Notes under the pieces: generated by a model | Told to the model about the DNA's origin: nothing | The model's database searches: none | Seen by the model: the letters and a program-made list of their open reading frames with translations, nothing else | Position numbers and translations under genes: made by a program | NCBI RefSeq assembly: GCF_002929705.1 | Contig: NZ_PJIN01000001.1 | Location: forward strand, 1-64,000 | Direction: 5' to 3' | Origin: Arthrobacter sp. N199823 | GTDB taxonomy: Bacteria; Actinomycetota; Actinomycetes; Actinomycetales; Micrococcaceae | DNA length: 64,000 nt | In this document: piece by piece, positions 8,694-17,244 of the stretch | How the letters are laid out: each line of letters begins with the position of its first letter | Numbering within the stretch: the stretch's first letter is position 1

Positions 8694-10202
8694 ATGACGA
8701 CCCAACGAAACGACCTGCCAGTAGCCATCATCGGCGCCGGCCCGATCGGCTTGTCCGCGGCCGCGAACCTGATCGAACGCGGCATCACACCCCTGATCTT
8801 TGAAAAGGGTGCCGACGTGGGTGCGGCCATTCGCCAGTGGGGACACATCCGTCTGTTCTCCTCCTGGGAGCACAATATCGACCCCGCGTCCCGCCGCCTG
8901 CTTGAGCCCACTGGCTGGACCGAACCGCGCCTCACGGCCCTGCCCTACGGCGCCGAACTCGTGGAGCAATACCTCAACCCCCTTGCTGCCGTACCGGCGA
9001 TCAGCGCTGCGCTGCGTACCTCCTCGACGGTGACGGCTGTGAGCCGATTCGGCATGGACAAAACCCACTCCCGCGACCGTAACGAGCAGCCCTTCCTGGT
9101 CCGCGTCGCAACCGCCGACGGGACCGTGGTTGATCACCATGTACGCGCCGTGATCGACACCTCCGGCACGTGGGCGCAGCCCAACCCGTTGGGCCAGGCC
9201 GGCCTGCCCGCCCCCGGTGAGACCGAAGCCATCGCGGCCGGCCTGATCACCGAACCCTTGGCTGATGTCACCGGTGCTGACCGTGCCCGCTTCACCGGCA
9301 AACACGTGCTCGTCATCGGAGCTGGGCACTCCGCCGCGAACACCCTCATCTCCCTAGGCCAGCTGGCCAAGAACGAGCCCGGTACCCGCATCACCTGGGC
9401 CGTGCGCGGGGCCGACGCGTCCCGCCTCTACGGCGGCGGGGACCTCGACGGCCTACCTGCCCGCGGCCAGCTCGGCACCCGCCTACGCGGCCTGGTAGAA
9501 GAGGGGCACATCGAGCTATACACCTCCTTCACCACCACCGCCTTCTCCACTACGGATCAGGGATTGGCCGTCACTGGCAGCACCCCGAACGGGGACCTGA
9601 CACTGACCGTGGACCTTCTGATCCCGGCCACCGGGTTCCGCCCCGATCTTGACATCCTGCGCGAAATCCGTCTGGAACTAGACCCGATCGTGGAAGCACC
9701 CCGAGATTTGGGGCCGATGATCGATCCCGAGTTCCATTCCTGCGGCACCGTCCCAGCCCACGGAGCCAAGGTCCTGGCCCACCCGGACAAGGACTTCTAC
9801 ATTGCCGGGATGAAGTCCTACGGCCGCGCCCCGACCTTTTTGATGGCCACCGGCTACGAGCAAGTCCGCTCCATCGTCGCCGCCGTGGCCGGAGACCAAA
9901 TGGCCGCCGATCAGGTCCACCTCGAACTGCCCGAAACCGGTGTCTGCTCAACCGATCTTGGTGGTAGCTGCGATCTCCCGGGAGTCACCGGCACCGAACA
10001 GGACATGGCAGCAGATTCTTGCTGCTCCACCCCGGAACCCGTCGTTCTTGGCCTGCCCACCGTTGGTGGGTGCGGTGCCCCGGCCGAAGACACCACCGCG
10101 GCGCAGGAAGCAGCATCATCATGCTGCGCCGCCCCGGAACCTGTACTTATCGGAATCCCTACAGGACTGGCCCACGGCCGCTCCGCCACCATCACCGACT
10201 AA
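8694..10202 (+). CDS. Ars-operon FAD-dependent oxidoreductase with Cys-rich C-terminal tail
   Basis: 502-residue flavoprotein of the flavin-monooxygenase-like group found in arsenic operons (ArsO-like). It has an FAD fold near the N-terminus (AIIGAGPIGLSAA) and an NAD(P) fold in the middle (VLVIGAGHSAANT). The last ~85 residues form a tail with seven cysteines: two single ones, then two CC pairs in the repeated context SCC(S/A)(T/A)PEPV, with one Cys between. The ATG at 8694 is set by AAGGAGA at 8679. The substrate is unknown; the tail suggests binding of arsenite or another soft metal, which is an inference. Confidence 0.8.
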   Translation: MTTQRNDLPVAIIGAGPIGLSAAANLIERGITPLIFEKGADVGAAIRQWGHIRLFSSWEHNIDPASRRLLEPTGWTEPRLTALPYGAELVEQYLNPLAAVPAISAALRTSSTVTAVSRFGMDKTHSRDRNEQPFLVRVATADGTVVDHHVRAVIDTSGTWAQPNPLGQAGLPAPGETEAIAAGLITEPLADVTGADRARFTGKHVLVIGAGHSAANTLISLGQLAKNEPGTRITWAVRGADASRLYGGGDLDGLPARGQLGTRLRGLVEEGHIELYTSFTTTAFSTTDQGLAVTGSTPNGDLTLTVDLLIPATGFRPDLDILREIRLELDPIVEAPRDLGPMIDPEFHSCGTVPAHGAKVLAHPDKDFYIAGMKSYGRAPTFLMATGYEQVRSIVAAVAGDQMAADQVHLELPETGVCSTDLGGSCDLPGVTGTEQDMAADSCCSTPEPVVLGLPTVGGCGAPAEDTTAAQEAASSCCAAPEPVLIGIPTGLAHGRSATITD

Positions 10203-10218
10203 AGGAAATGAGTCAGCC

Positions 10219-10881
10219 ATGACCGAGCCCCGCAAGAGCGTACTGACAGGCCTCAGGGACGACACCGCCGTCTTAGAGCGCATCAGTGAAGACCTGACAC
10301 AGAAATTCACGGGCATCTTCGCCGCCGAAACAGTCGAGCGCTACGTTTTTGAGTCCTACACGGCCCTGGCCAGGACATCACGGATCCGGACCTACCTGGC
10401 TTCAACCACGGCCCGATTCGCTGCCGACCGACTCAGGGCCTTGGCCCAAGCCAAGGGCGCCATCGCTCACGACGTGCCCGAAGTTCTCTTCGTGTGTGTT
10501 CATAACGCCGGGCGCTCCCAGATGGCAGCGGCGTTGCTGAACAAGCACGCCCAGGGCGCTGTGCACGTCCGCTCCGCAGGGTCCGCACCCGTCGCCGAGC
10601 TCGAACCCTCCGTCATGGCAGCAATGGAGGAGGCTGGCAGTGATCTTTCCGAGGAATTCCCCAAGCCCCTGACCGATGACGTGGTGCGGGCTGCCGACGT
10701 CGTGGTCACCATGGGGTGCGGGGATTCGTGCCCGATCTACCCGGGCAAGCAGTATCTTGATTGGAAGATCGAAGACCCGGCCATGAAGGACTTGGCCGGG
10801 GCTCGGGAAATCCGTGACGAGATCGACCTGCTGGTCCGGGAACTCCTCACCGAACTCACTACCGCCAAAAAGGAAAACTAA
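10219..10881 (+). CDS. arsC: Arsenate reductase with N-terminal three-helix domain
   Basis: 220-residue second arsenate reductase. The first ~80 residues form a helical domain (DTAVLERISEDLTQKFTGIF onward) of the three-helix-bundle type fused to some actinobacterial ArsC proteins. The catalytic LMW-PTP domain follows with CVHNAGRS (Cys93 and Arg99), GCGDSC and EDPAM. The start at 10219 follows AAAGGAAA. It lies 16 bp after the flavoprotein gene. It shares the cysteine pattern of the first ArsC, so the pair are probably paralogues with the same electron donor. Confidence 0.88.
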   Translation: MTEPRKSVLTGLRDDTAVLERISEDLTQKFTGIFAAETVERYVFESYTALARTSRIRTYLASTTARFAADRLRALAQAKGAIAHDVPEVLFVCVHNAGRSQMAAALLNKHAQGAVHVRSAGSAPVAELEPSVMAAMEEAGSDLSEEFPKPLTDDVVRAADVVVTMGCGDSCPIYPGKQYLDWKIEDPAMKDLAGAREIRDEIDLLVRELLTELTTAKKEN

Positions 10882-10890
10882 GAGGGCATC

Positions 10891-11412
10891 ATGAGCGAGC
10901 AACCAGCCAGGGCAGGGTTTAGCGGTTCACCGGTCATTGTCGGGGTCATCCCCGATCAAGACCCGGCAGTGTGGGCCAGGGCTCTGGAACTGGCCGAAAG
11001 CCACTCGGTGCCACTCATCGCGGCGTTCGTGGACCCCGCCAGCTACCTGATCGAATGGACACCAGGGAACAAGGTCCTGCCAATCTCACTGGAACCCGTC
11101 ATTGAACCAGACGATGAAACCGCTATTGCGGCAGCAGAACTCAAAGAATCTCTGGCTGCCGCAGCGGCCGGTTACGGGGTGGACTGGTCCCTGCGGATCA
11201 TTGGTGGAGACCCCGCTCTGGCCCTCGGCCGCCTGGCCGAAGCGGTCGGTGCCGCCACCATCGTCATCGGTGCCCGCCGGCCGGGCTTCATGGCCAAAGT
11301 CGATGAACTCGTCTCCGGTTCCCTCATGCACCGCCTCCTCACCACCCAAACCGTCCCGGTCCTGGGTATCCCTTCCCCCGATGTGCAACGTCACTTCCAT
11401 TCCCACGGCTGA
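10891..11412 (+). CDS. Universal stress protein (UspA family)
   Basis: 173-residue single-domain Usp protein. It opens with the usual strand and loop (VIVGVIPDQDPAVWARALELA) and has an ATP-binding-type GARRPG stretch followed by VSGSLMHRLL and the final TVPVLGIP strand. Usp proteins bind ATP and help survival under stress; a link to arsenic handling is suggested only by its place inside the operon, 9 bp after arsC. Confidence 0.8.
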   Translation: MSEQPARAGFSGSPVIVGVIPDQDPAVWARALELAESHSVPLIAAFVDPASYLIEWTPGNKVLPISLEPVIEPDDETAIAAAELKESLAAAAAGYGVDWSLRIIGGDPALALGRLAEAVGAATIVIGARRPGFMAKVDELVSGSLMHRLLTTQTVPVLGIPSPDVQRHFHSHG

Positions 11413-11427
11413 AAGAAGAACCACTCG

Positions 11428-11847
11428 ATGAGCAACAAACCAGGCGTCCTCTTTGTGTGCGTGAAAAATGGTGGCAAGTCTCAAATGGCCGGTGGCTTCA
11501 TGCGCCACCTCGCGGGCGACACCGTCACCGTCTACACCGCAGGAACGAAACCCGGGCCATCCCTTAACGCCCAGTCCGTGGAATCCTTGGCTGAGCTCGG
11601 CATCGACATCAGCGGCGAACGAACCAAGCCCATCACGGCCGAGATGCTCGCCAATGTCGGTCTGATCATCACCCTGGGCGGCGAGGCCGTGGTGGATCCT
11701 GTCCCGGGGATTGAGATCCGCAACTGGGACACCGATGAACCCTCCGCACGTGGGATTGAAGGCATGGAACGCATGCGTCTGGTCCGCGACGACATCAGGG
11801 GTCGCGTCGAAGCCTTGGTCGAAGAAATCAGCGCAACCAACAACTAA
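11428..11847 (+). CDS. arsC: Arsenate-mycothiol transferase-type arsenate reductase
   Basis: 139-residue LMW-PTP-fold protein that differs from its two neighbours. The loop is CVKNGGKS, with Cys11 kept but Lys17 in place of the usual Arg, and the second cysteine region is replaced by GGEAVVD. This matches the single-cysteine mycothiol-dependent arsenate reductases of Corynebacterium, which form an arseno-mycothiol adduct reduced by mycoredoxin. GMERMRLVRDDI near the end also fits that group. It is the last gene of the rightward arsenic operon. Confidence 0.85.
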   Translation: MSNKPGVLFVCVKNGGKSQMAGGFMRHLAGDTVTVYTAGTKPGPSLNAQSVESLAELGIDISGERTKPITAEMLANVGLIITLGGEAVVDPVPGIEIRNWDTDEPSARGIEGMERMRLVRDDIRGRVEALVEEISATNN

Positions 11848-12147
11848 TAGCAGGGCACACTCATGCTCCATTGGATGGCGATGCCCAGCAGCTGGCCTTG
11901 ACCGCCTCTGCTGGTTTTCTCCTGTTGCGCCGCTGTTCCTAAAACGGACCGTTTATGACACACCGGTGCGGATTTGATCGCTTCGTGGCAGTGTCCTGTG
12001 ATCAGTTGATGTTGCACCTGCGCCCGCAAAACAATTCCTCAGTGCGCCATTTTAAGTCGATGTGAGGCGGCGAATGTCTTCGGGAACCAGGGGGGAGGCC
12101 GGAGAATTATTCGGATCAGGTACCGTGGGATGCGAGGAGGTACATTC
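11848..12147. other. Intergenic region after the arsenic operon
   Basis: About 300 bp without a convincing gene. No clear terminator hairpin with a T-run was found after the last arsC. The end of the region holds the strong AGGAGG ribosome site (12135-12140) of the next gene. Confidence 0.4.
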
Positions 12148-12870
12148 ATGACTGTGAAAGCTGCACACATGGTGTCAAAGGGCTATATCCGGGAGTGGGC
12201 AGACGCGAAGAACATTGTCGACGTGCTTGATCTCCAGGACGGTCGAGGGTATCGCTCCTCATACAACAAAGCCACAGTCGTAAGCTACGGCTACGACGCC
12301 AAAATCCTCACCCGTGACCTCGAGTTGGACTACTCGCATATTGAAAACAGTGGAACCCCGGCGATCGTCAAACTGCGTAACGGAGACCCATTGACGGCGG
12401 CTGAACAAAGCGCCGTCATCGCGTTCCTTGACATGCACCTTGATCGGGGGAGGTATGCGGATAAAACTAAGATTCGTGTTCCCGCCATGGTGTTGAAAGC
12501 CGGAGGACGAATCGAAGATGCAGAGCTTGCCCTCGGAGATATGTTGCTCCTGTCACAGTCCTTTCAGGATGTCCTCAGGCTGACCGCTCTTGGGCTTGAA
12601 CATTGGCCGTGGCAGATAAGAGAAGAAATGGGCCTTGCAACCGGAGACGGCGGGGTCCTCCTTTGGCGGCAACCCGACGGTGCTGAAATCTCCACAGTCT
12701 CCTTTCCACTCTCCCCGACCCAACTGCTTGTGATCGGTCAAGACCTCGCTGAAGATGCTCCTCTAAATTCGCGGCTTGCAGGGAACAGCAGGCGGTGGAT
12801 CGTCGGAGAAAAGGGAACGCTCGATTTAAGTATGGCGGCGGTTATTGCGGCTCGACGATCTCAGGGATGA
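12148..12870 (+). CDS. DUF4238-like protein
   Basis: 240-residue protein resembling DUF4238: an N-terminal AAHMVSKGYIREWAD (the family usually has HHxxPxxYLRxF), then a short strand with a VDVLD segment, an SYGYDAKILT region and a C-terminal portion after TAAEQSAVIAFLDMHLDRGR. The function of the family is unknown. The ATG at 12148 has a strong AGGAGG site. It begins the accessory region and stands alone on its strand. Confidence 0.55.
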   Translation: MTVKAAHMVSKGYIREWADAKNIVDVLDLQDGRGYRSSYNKATVVSYGYDAKILTRDLELDYSHIENSGTPAIVKLRNGDPLTAAEQSAVIAFLDMHLDRGRYADKTKIRVPAMVLKAGGRIEDAELALGDMLLLSQSFQDVLRLTALGLEHWPWQIREEMGLATGDGGVLLWRQPDGAEISTVSFPLSPTQLLVIGQDLAEDAPLNSRLAGNSRRWIVGEKGTLDLSMAAVIAARRSQG

Positions 12871-13907
12871 TCTTCCCGCTTTGGGTGCTGCCATACTGGC
12901 AACGGTCACAATCGATTAGACCATGGATACCCGTTCTTGCATCCAACCTCGGTAAGGATTCTTCTGGATTCTGTTGCATGGCATGCTGAGGGTCTGACTT
13001 GAAGCTGTCTGCAGTTGGTGGCGAACAAGAGGATACAACCGACTCGCCATAAACACGCCAGAATCAGCGACAATTGCCGACTGTTTAGTACCCTTCATTG
13101 TTGCAAGTGACCCTCTAGAGCAAACGATAATGCGGAGTATTGGCAAGTCAAAATCATCCTCTCAGCCTAAAGCGGGGGTCGTCGGTTCGAATCCGACAGG
13201 GGGCCCAGAAAGCCCGGAAACACGCGGTTTTTGGGTGTGGAAATGGCCCCTTTTAGGGGTCATTTTCAGCTTAACGCGCCACAAACCCGCCATAAACCCT
13301 CCAGATTGAAGCCCGTTTTCCCCTTTGGCGGGAGCGGTTTCTGGCCTTTGTGCGGACCTTTCGGCTTATGACGTGCCTTGCCCAGATCAGGGAATGTCGG
13401 CGGGTCCCGAGGCGTCGGTGGCGAAGAAGTCGGCGGCATCTTCTCATTTGTTGTCATTGCGCCGTGTGGGTGCTCTATAGCTGACGTTGATGAGGCACCT
13501 TATGGTGTCTGAAGCGGCATGGATACAGCTGTTTGAGGAGTTGCTTCCCTTTGGTGGTGCGGATATTCCAGGCTAGGCAACGCCGGGAATTACGACCTCA
13601 ATACTCTGTATCTCGTCGGTTAGATCTCACGTAGGCAAGCCAAAGTGGATTCGGGATCTGCGACTAAACTGCCGTGATACTGGCATTCGCCAATGTTCGC
13701 CATTGGAACCCCGCGTTTCAGGTCAGCCATTTCTGCCGCGGTGCGGGCCGGCACAAGAGAGCGTTAGCCCGTCACGGTGCGGGGCGAGACTGGGGCACCG
13801 AGCAGAAGAGCCATTTCCTATACTTTGGATTATTGGTGGCTTTTTAGTGGATTAAGCCTCCTTCGGAGAGGTAGGGTGGAGATACCACCACTACGACTAG
13901 GGGAATC
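12871..13907. other. Gene-poor stretch containing repeat R1
   Basis: About 1 kb with no convincing gene. It holds repeat R1 (13038-13207) and, right after it, a small hairpin with a T-run (13241-13265, TGGCCCC/GGGGTCA around TTTTA), like the terminator that follows a tRNA gene. A Pro/Lys-rich frame on the minus strand (13266-13457) has no support. Confidence 0.5.
13038..13207 (+). repeat. Repeat R1 with tRNA T-arm-like 3' end
   Basis: Copy one of a ~170-bp repeat also found at 20111 (close) and 36680 (diverged). It begins ACCGACTCGCCATAAAC and ends with GTCGG-TTCGAAT-CCGAC, a perfect five-pair stem and seven-base loop like a tRNA T arm, then AGGGGGCCC. The 5' half of a tRNA is not present, so it is a tRNA-end remnant, probably an attachment-site trace. 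Confidence 0.65.
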
Positions 13908-14291
13908 ATGAGCATTGCAACTATTACGAATGCAGGGTTCGCTGGAACTGCGCGTCTTGGGATCCGTGAAGTCGTGAGGCAACTCAACGGCGCACTCGGG
14001 GCAACCTTGGTGGCGGCTCTTACAGGAAGCAAGGATCCTCGGGTCAGCTACAAGTGGGCCCGTGAAAACGGTCCCGAACCCCGGCCAGAGGCAGTGCAAA
14101 GACTGTTGCTGGCCCACAGGGCGTGGACTGCTGTGTCCGCGAACGAAGGCGAGCACGTTGCAAGATTGTGGTTCATCGGCTCCAACCCATGGTTGGATGA
14201 GATTTCACCCATTGAAGCGATCAGCAACCTTGAATCGAGAAAGGTCATGACGGCCGCTCAGGCAATGATCGAGGATAGCTTCGCTGGATGA
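13908..14291 (+). CDS. Antitoxin of the Xre/MbcA/ParS type
   Basis: 127-residue protein that precedes a RES-domain toxin and overlaps it by 4 bp. The central part (IREVVRQLNGALGATLVAALTGSKDPRVSYKWA, in two halves) fits an Xre-like helix-turn-helix, and the C-terminal SNPWLDEISPIEAI matches the MbcA/ParS toxin-binding segment. It should bind and neutralise the toxin and repress its own promoter, as known for this family. Start at an ATG after GGGGAA. Confidence 0.75.
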   Translation: MSIATITNAGFAGTARLGIREVVRQLNGALGATLVAALTGSKDPRVSYKWARENGPEPRPEAVQRLLLAHRAWTAVSANEGEHVARLWFIGSNPWLDEISPIEAISNLESRKVMTAAQAMIEDSFAG

Positions 14292-15058
14292 AGCGCGTAT
14301 GTAAAACCACCGGCCTCACCGTTCTAACGCAGCCGCTGGTTGGGTGGCGGATAGCCAAGAGCTCTTACGGGGCCCTGTCGCCCCTCCCTCACGCGCCGAT
14401 GCCCCTGGGAACGGAGGATCGTGCTGCTTGGTCTCGCTTCGACACTGTGGGGTCGACTGTCTATATTGCTGACACCAGACGCACGGCTTTCCTAGAGACT
14501 TTGGCACCTATTCGGCTCAGCGCCGAGTTTCGTTCTGCAATTGCTTTTGCTGCTGAACACTTCGGGAAAACCCTGGCTGAAGCCCAACAAATGGTCGAGG
14601 ATGACTGGGTTGCCAATGGCAATATGGTCCCCGGCTGGCTTCCCGCCAGTTGGCGCGATGGCCGGCTCATGTACAAGCTCCAAGTGCCAGCCACCGCCCA
14701 ATGGGTTGATCTCACAGACGCAGTCTCCATCGCTGCACTCAACCGGGAGCTCGGTGTGGCCTTAGCCAGTATCGGTGAGCCTGAAATTACCTTGGGCACA
14801 TTCACCGGTAACAACCGCCTGGCCACCACCATGATTGCCGAGTGGATTCGAGAGCAAGTCCTGGACGACGGCGGCTATGCCGATGGCATCAAGTTCCACT
14901 CGAAATACGGAACAAGTAAGTGCTGGGCCTATTGGCTCAGACGCCGCGACCTGGGACTCTCTGGCGACCCCATCGCTGTTGTCTCTGAACAAGAAATTCA
15001 TGTTGGAGATCGCGATCTGAAAGCCGTACTCAAGCTCTACGGAGCCAACTCCCGTTAG
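14288..15058 (+). CDS. RES-domain toxin (NAD+-consuming type)
   Basis: 256-residue protein with the RES fold: an early arginine in WSRFDTVGSTVYIADT, the following TAFLETLAPI helix, and a later DGIKFHSKYGTSKCWAYW segment corresponding to the Y-S-S region. Known RES toxins destroy NAD+ or ADP-ribosylate targets. Its start overlaps the antitoxin stop (ATGA), so translation is coupled. The pair is a chromosomal toxin-antitoxin module in the accessory region. Confidence 0.75.
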   Translation: MKRVCKTTGLTVLTQPLVGWRIAKSSYGALSPLPHAPMPLGTEDRAAWSRFDTVGSTVYIADTRRTAFLETLAPIRLSAEFRSAIAFAAEHFGKTLAEAQQMVEDDWVANGNMVPGWLPASWRDGRLMYKLQVPATAQWVDLTDAVSIAALNRELGVALASIGEPEITLGTFTGNNRLATTMIAEWIREQVLDDGGYADGIKFHSKYGTSKCWAYWLRRRDLGLSGDPIAVVSEQEIHVGDRDLKAVLKLYGANSR

Positions 15059-15124
15059 CTTGCAAGCGATCTGTATCATCAGCTGTGACTTACCTTTTGG
15101 GGCTCTCTTCAAAGTCACAGCCGG

Positions 15125-15303
15125 GGGTCTGCCCAAGGGTTGGTTCATAGATTGGGCTGAAATCATGCTGGCGGATATTTGCCCATTCCTGTGGGTAGAC
15201 GGTGGATGGTTTCTGCATCTGTGGGCGCACGTTGCTCGCCTACTAATAGCCGAGAATCAATGCTGACAACCAACCTGAGAATAAATTGTTAGCGGGATGT
15301 TCC
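15125..15303 (+). repeat. Diverged duplication A
   Basis: First copy of a ~180-bp element repeated at 18186-18366. The first ~80 bp are nearly identical, the rest diverged. Both copies keep a frame with GxPKGW(F/L)IDW and then MLADI(C/W)PF. In this copy, the frame runs from an ATG at 15165 to a stop at 15266. What it is remains unknown. Confidence 0.55.
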
Positions 15304-15441
15304 TCGACTGGCAGAGCGGCGCCGCGCCCGACTTCAATCGGGCGGGCCTGCACCTTGGCCACTGCCTAAACCGATCTACCCGGTAGATGACCTGGTGCGA
15401 CAGGAAAGTTTGAAAGGAACCCGATCTCAGTGAGAGCCCCA

Positions 15442-15692
15442 ATGCAAGCCAAACACCTCAGCGGCGCCAGCATCGGGAAGCAAACCGAGTACAGCAGCGG
15501 CGGCAGAATCCTGACCAACGAGCACTTGTGGAGTCTCGGTGCCGAACTCGGGCACCTCACCCACGGCCCCGGCACCATAGAGCTCCAGATCCGACACGGC
15601 GCAACTAACTGGACCGCATCACGCTCACCTCCACCGACTGGGTACGGGGCACAAATGCCAATTCACTTGTGCCAGCGGATGTTTGTCAGTAG
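15442..15692 (+). pseudogene. Frameshifted small hypothetical gene
   Basis: A short frame starting GTG 15430 or ATG 15442 after AAGGA reads KHLSGASIGKQTEY, then LWSLGAELGHLTHG and IELQIRHGATNW. Its natural continuation (ITLTSTDWVRGTNANSLV, then a stop at 15690-15692) is in another frame. A shift near 15605-15617 would join them. The protein is not recognised. It could be a real small gene broken by a frameshift, or one sequencing error; the second half in the original frame looks like nonsense. Confidence 0.4.
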
Positions 15693-15755
15693 CACGAACT
15701 AGGATCAGACCGTGGCTAGCGGAATTCCTGCAGCCTCATAAGGAAGGTTGCAAAA

Positions 15756-16556
15756 ATGCCCATGCGAAACCCGATTTATCTGGACCAAGCGCTTATGCAG
15801 AACGCGGCGGATTATTTCGGCGTACCCTACGACCTTGAGGCTAAAGTGACCGAATCCGGCACCCGGCCATCAACGGTAACCGGTAGCGCAAAATCCGGGC
15901 TGATAGACGGCTCAGATGACATGGTCGCTGCATTTCAGACATCGTACGAAATTCCGGCGAAGCCACTTCGCATGATGAATGATGTCATCGATCAAGTTGA
16001 CCGCAGCAACGATTTAAAAACCGAGGTCGATCTTTCTTTGTCCGTAACGAAAGGCGATGTCATTGAGCTACAGGGCTCTTTGAAACTTAGTGCTGCCAGC
16101 GAGGTTGGGAGCATCCTATCGAAAATTATTCCTGTGGTCGCTGCAGCCAAGGGCAAGATCTCTGCAGCTCAGCAGGCTACTATGGCCGCCAACATGCTAG
16201 CCGGCGCAAGCATCCCAAAGCGGCAGCTATTCGAACTCGAACTCGATTCAGACTCGGAAACACGAGTATTTTTATCCATCGATCACAGTCATTTCTTTCG
16301 AACAAACAGCTTCGATGATATCGAAGCAGATGTTTCGGTCTTCGGGACAGTGGAGCGGATCGTCAACGAGAATGCGAGCATGTCGTTCGACCGATGGATA
16401 CTTCCAGACGTGGACCGTTCAATGCGTCGTATGATGCAGAAGCAAGGGCTCGATAAAATGCTCGAAGGCGTGAACGAAATGATGGACATTGACCTTGACG
16501 AAGCTAAATCAGCTCAAGGCCCAGCCATTGAGATACGCGTGATGGCGATCTACTAA
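15756..16556 (+). CDS. Hypothetical protein, DUF6414-like
   Basis: 266-residue protein opening with NPIYLDQALMQNAADYFG, like the start of DUF6414 proteins (iYLDe...). A middle segment rich in Ala (IPVVAAAKGKISAAQQATMA) is followed by a strand-rich half (FELELDSDSETRVFLSID, then VSVFGTVERIV). No catalytic motif is seen. AAGGAAGG precedes the ATG. It is first of three closely spaced genes (gaps of 3 and 10 bp) in a visibly AT-richer stretch, suggesting one transferred operon. Function unknown. Confidence 0.6.
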   Translation: MPMRNPIYLDQALMQNAADYFGVPYDLEAKVTESGTRPSTVTGSAKSGLIDGSDDMVAAFQTSYEIPAKPLRMMNDVIDQVDRSNDLKTEVDLSLSVTKGDVIELQGSLKLSAASEVGSILSKIIPVVAAAKGKISAAQQATMAANMLAGASIPKRQLFELELDSDSETRVFLSIDHSHFFRTNSFDDIEADVSVFGTVERIVNENASMSFDRWILPDVDRSMRRMMQKQGLDKMLEGVNEMMDIDLDEAKSAQGPAIEIRVMAIY

Positions 16557-16559
16557 ACC

Positions 16560-17234
16560 GTGATCCGCACAGATACTTTGACATGCAAGGTTGAACCAAA
16601 CTCGGTAGAGCCTAAATCATTGTCTTGCAGTATGCCACCCCTCGAATGGCTCGACTTGTGGACAATGTTGGGCGCATGGGCGACTATGCTTGCGACACTG
16701 GGGCTGGCGTACTTCGCTTGGAAAGCCTGGAAGACTTCGCAACGTCAGCTTGAAGAAGCTCGCCGCGCCACCACGGTAACCATTGCCGAGCAGGAAACTG
16801 GCCGCCAAATCGAAGCGCTTTCCCCTTATATAAGGGCCTTCACTGAGTTGCTGGAAGATAGAGTCAACCCGTTTATTGGGGCCCCGAATCCAATGGCTAC
16901 AGTCGGGGGTGTTCACCAGAGAAATGCCGCAGTCCTTCGTGACATCGAAACCACAGGAATGACTTGGCGTTTAAACCATTTCAAGAATCCCCTTGACATG
17001 GAAATATTCGAAGATCTCGAATCATCAGTCCTTCTCGCAAAAGGCCATCCCAGCGTTCCGAGATCAACATGGGCCCCGGCTGCCCGGAGACTGAGGGACT
17101 TGTCAGTTAGCTGGCAAAGCAGCCCGGATCGTCGGAATGAATTCGTTCAAGAGGCCGTCCAAGTCTCTGCTCAATTATGGGTGGATGCTCGCGAGTCTGG
17201 TCTTGAGCGTCCCGAATTCCCAAAGAGACCATGA
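16560..17234 (+). CDS. Hypothetical protein with one N-terminal membrane helix
   Basis: Up to 224 residues, starting at a GTG only 3 bp after the upstream stop; an ATG at 16632 is a plausible alternative start. A transmembrane helix (WLDLWTMLGAWATMLATLGL region) is followed by a charged coiled stretch (QRQLEEARRATTVTIAEQE) and a helical soluble part. This form (helix plus coiled segment) is common in small membrane-anchored proteins of unknown role. Middle gene of the three-gene operon. Not recognised. Confidence 0.55.
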   Translation: MIRTDTLTCKVEPNSVEPKSLSCSMPPLEWLDLWTMLGAWATMLATLGLAYFAWKAWKTSQRQLEEARRATTVTIAEQETGRQIEALSPYIRAFTELLEDRVNPFIGAPNPMATVGGVHQRNAAVLRDIETTGMTWRLNHFKNPLDMEIFEDLESSVLLAKGHPSVPRSTWAPAARRLRDLSVSWQSSPDRRNEFVQEAVQVSAQLWVDARESGLERPEFPKRP

Positions 17235-17244
17235 GGACACTAGC

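Noticed and set aside
13150-13210. A tRNA gene at R1
   Set aside because: Only the T-arm and part of the acceptor 3' strand are present; no matching 5' acceptor, D arm or anticodon stem could be found upstream.
13266-13457. Minus-strand frame of 63 residues rich in Pro and Lys
   Set aside because: No ribosome site, low complexity, no recognisable family; likely chance.
13502-13577. Short peptide with LFEELLPFGGADIPG resembling a transposase start
   Set aside because: Only ~24 codons, no continuation in any frame; too short to assign to an IS.
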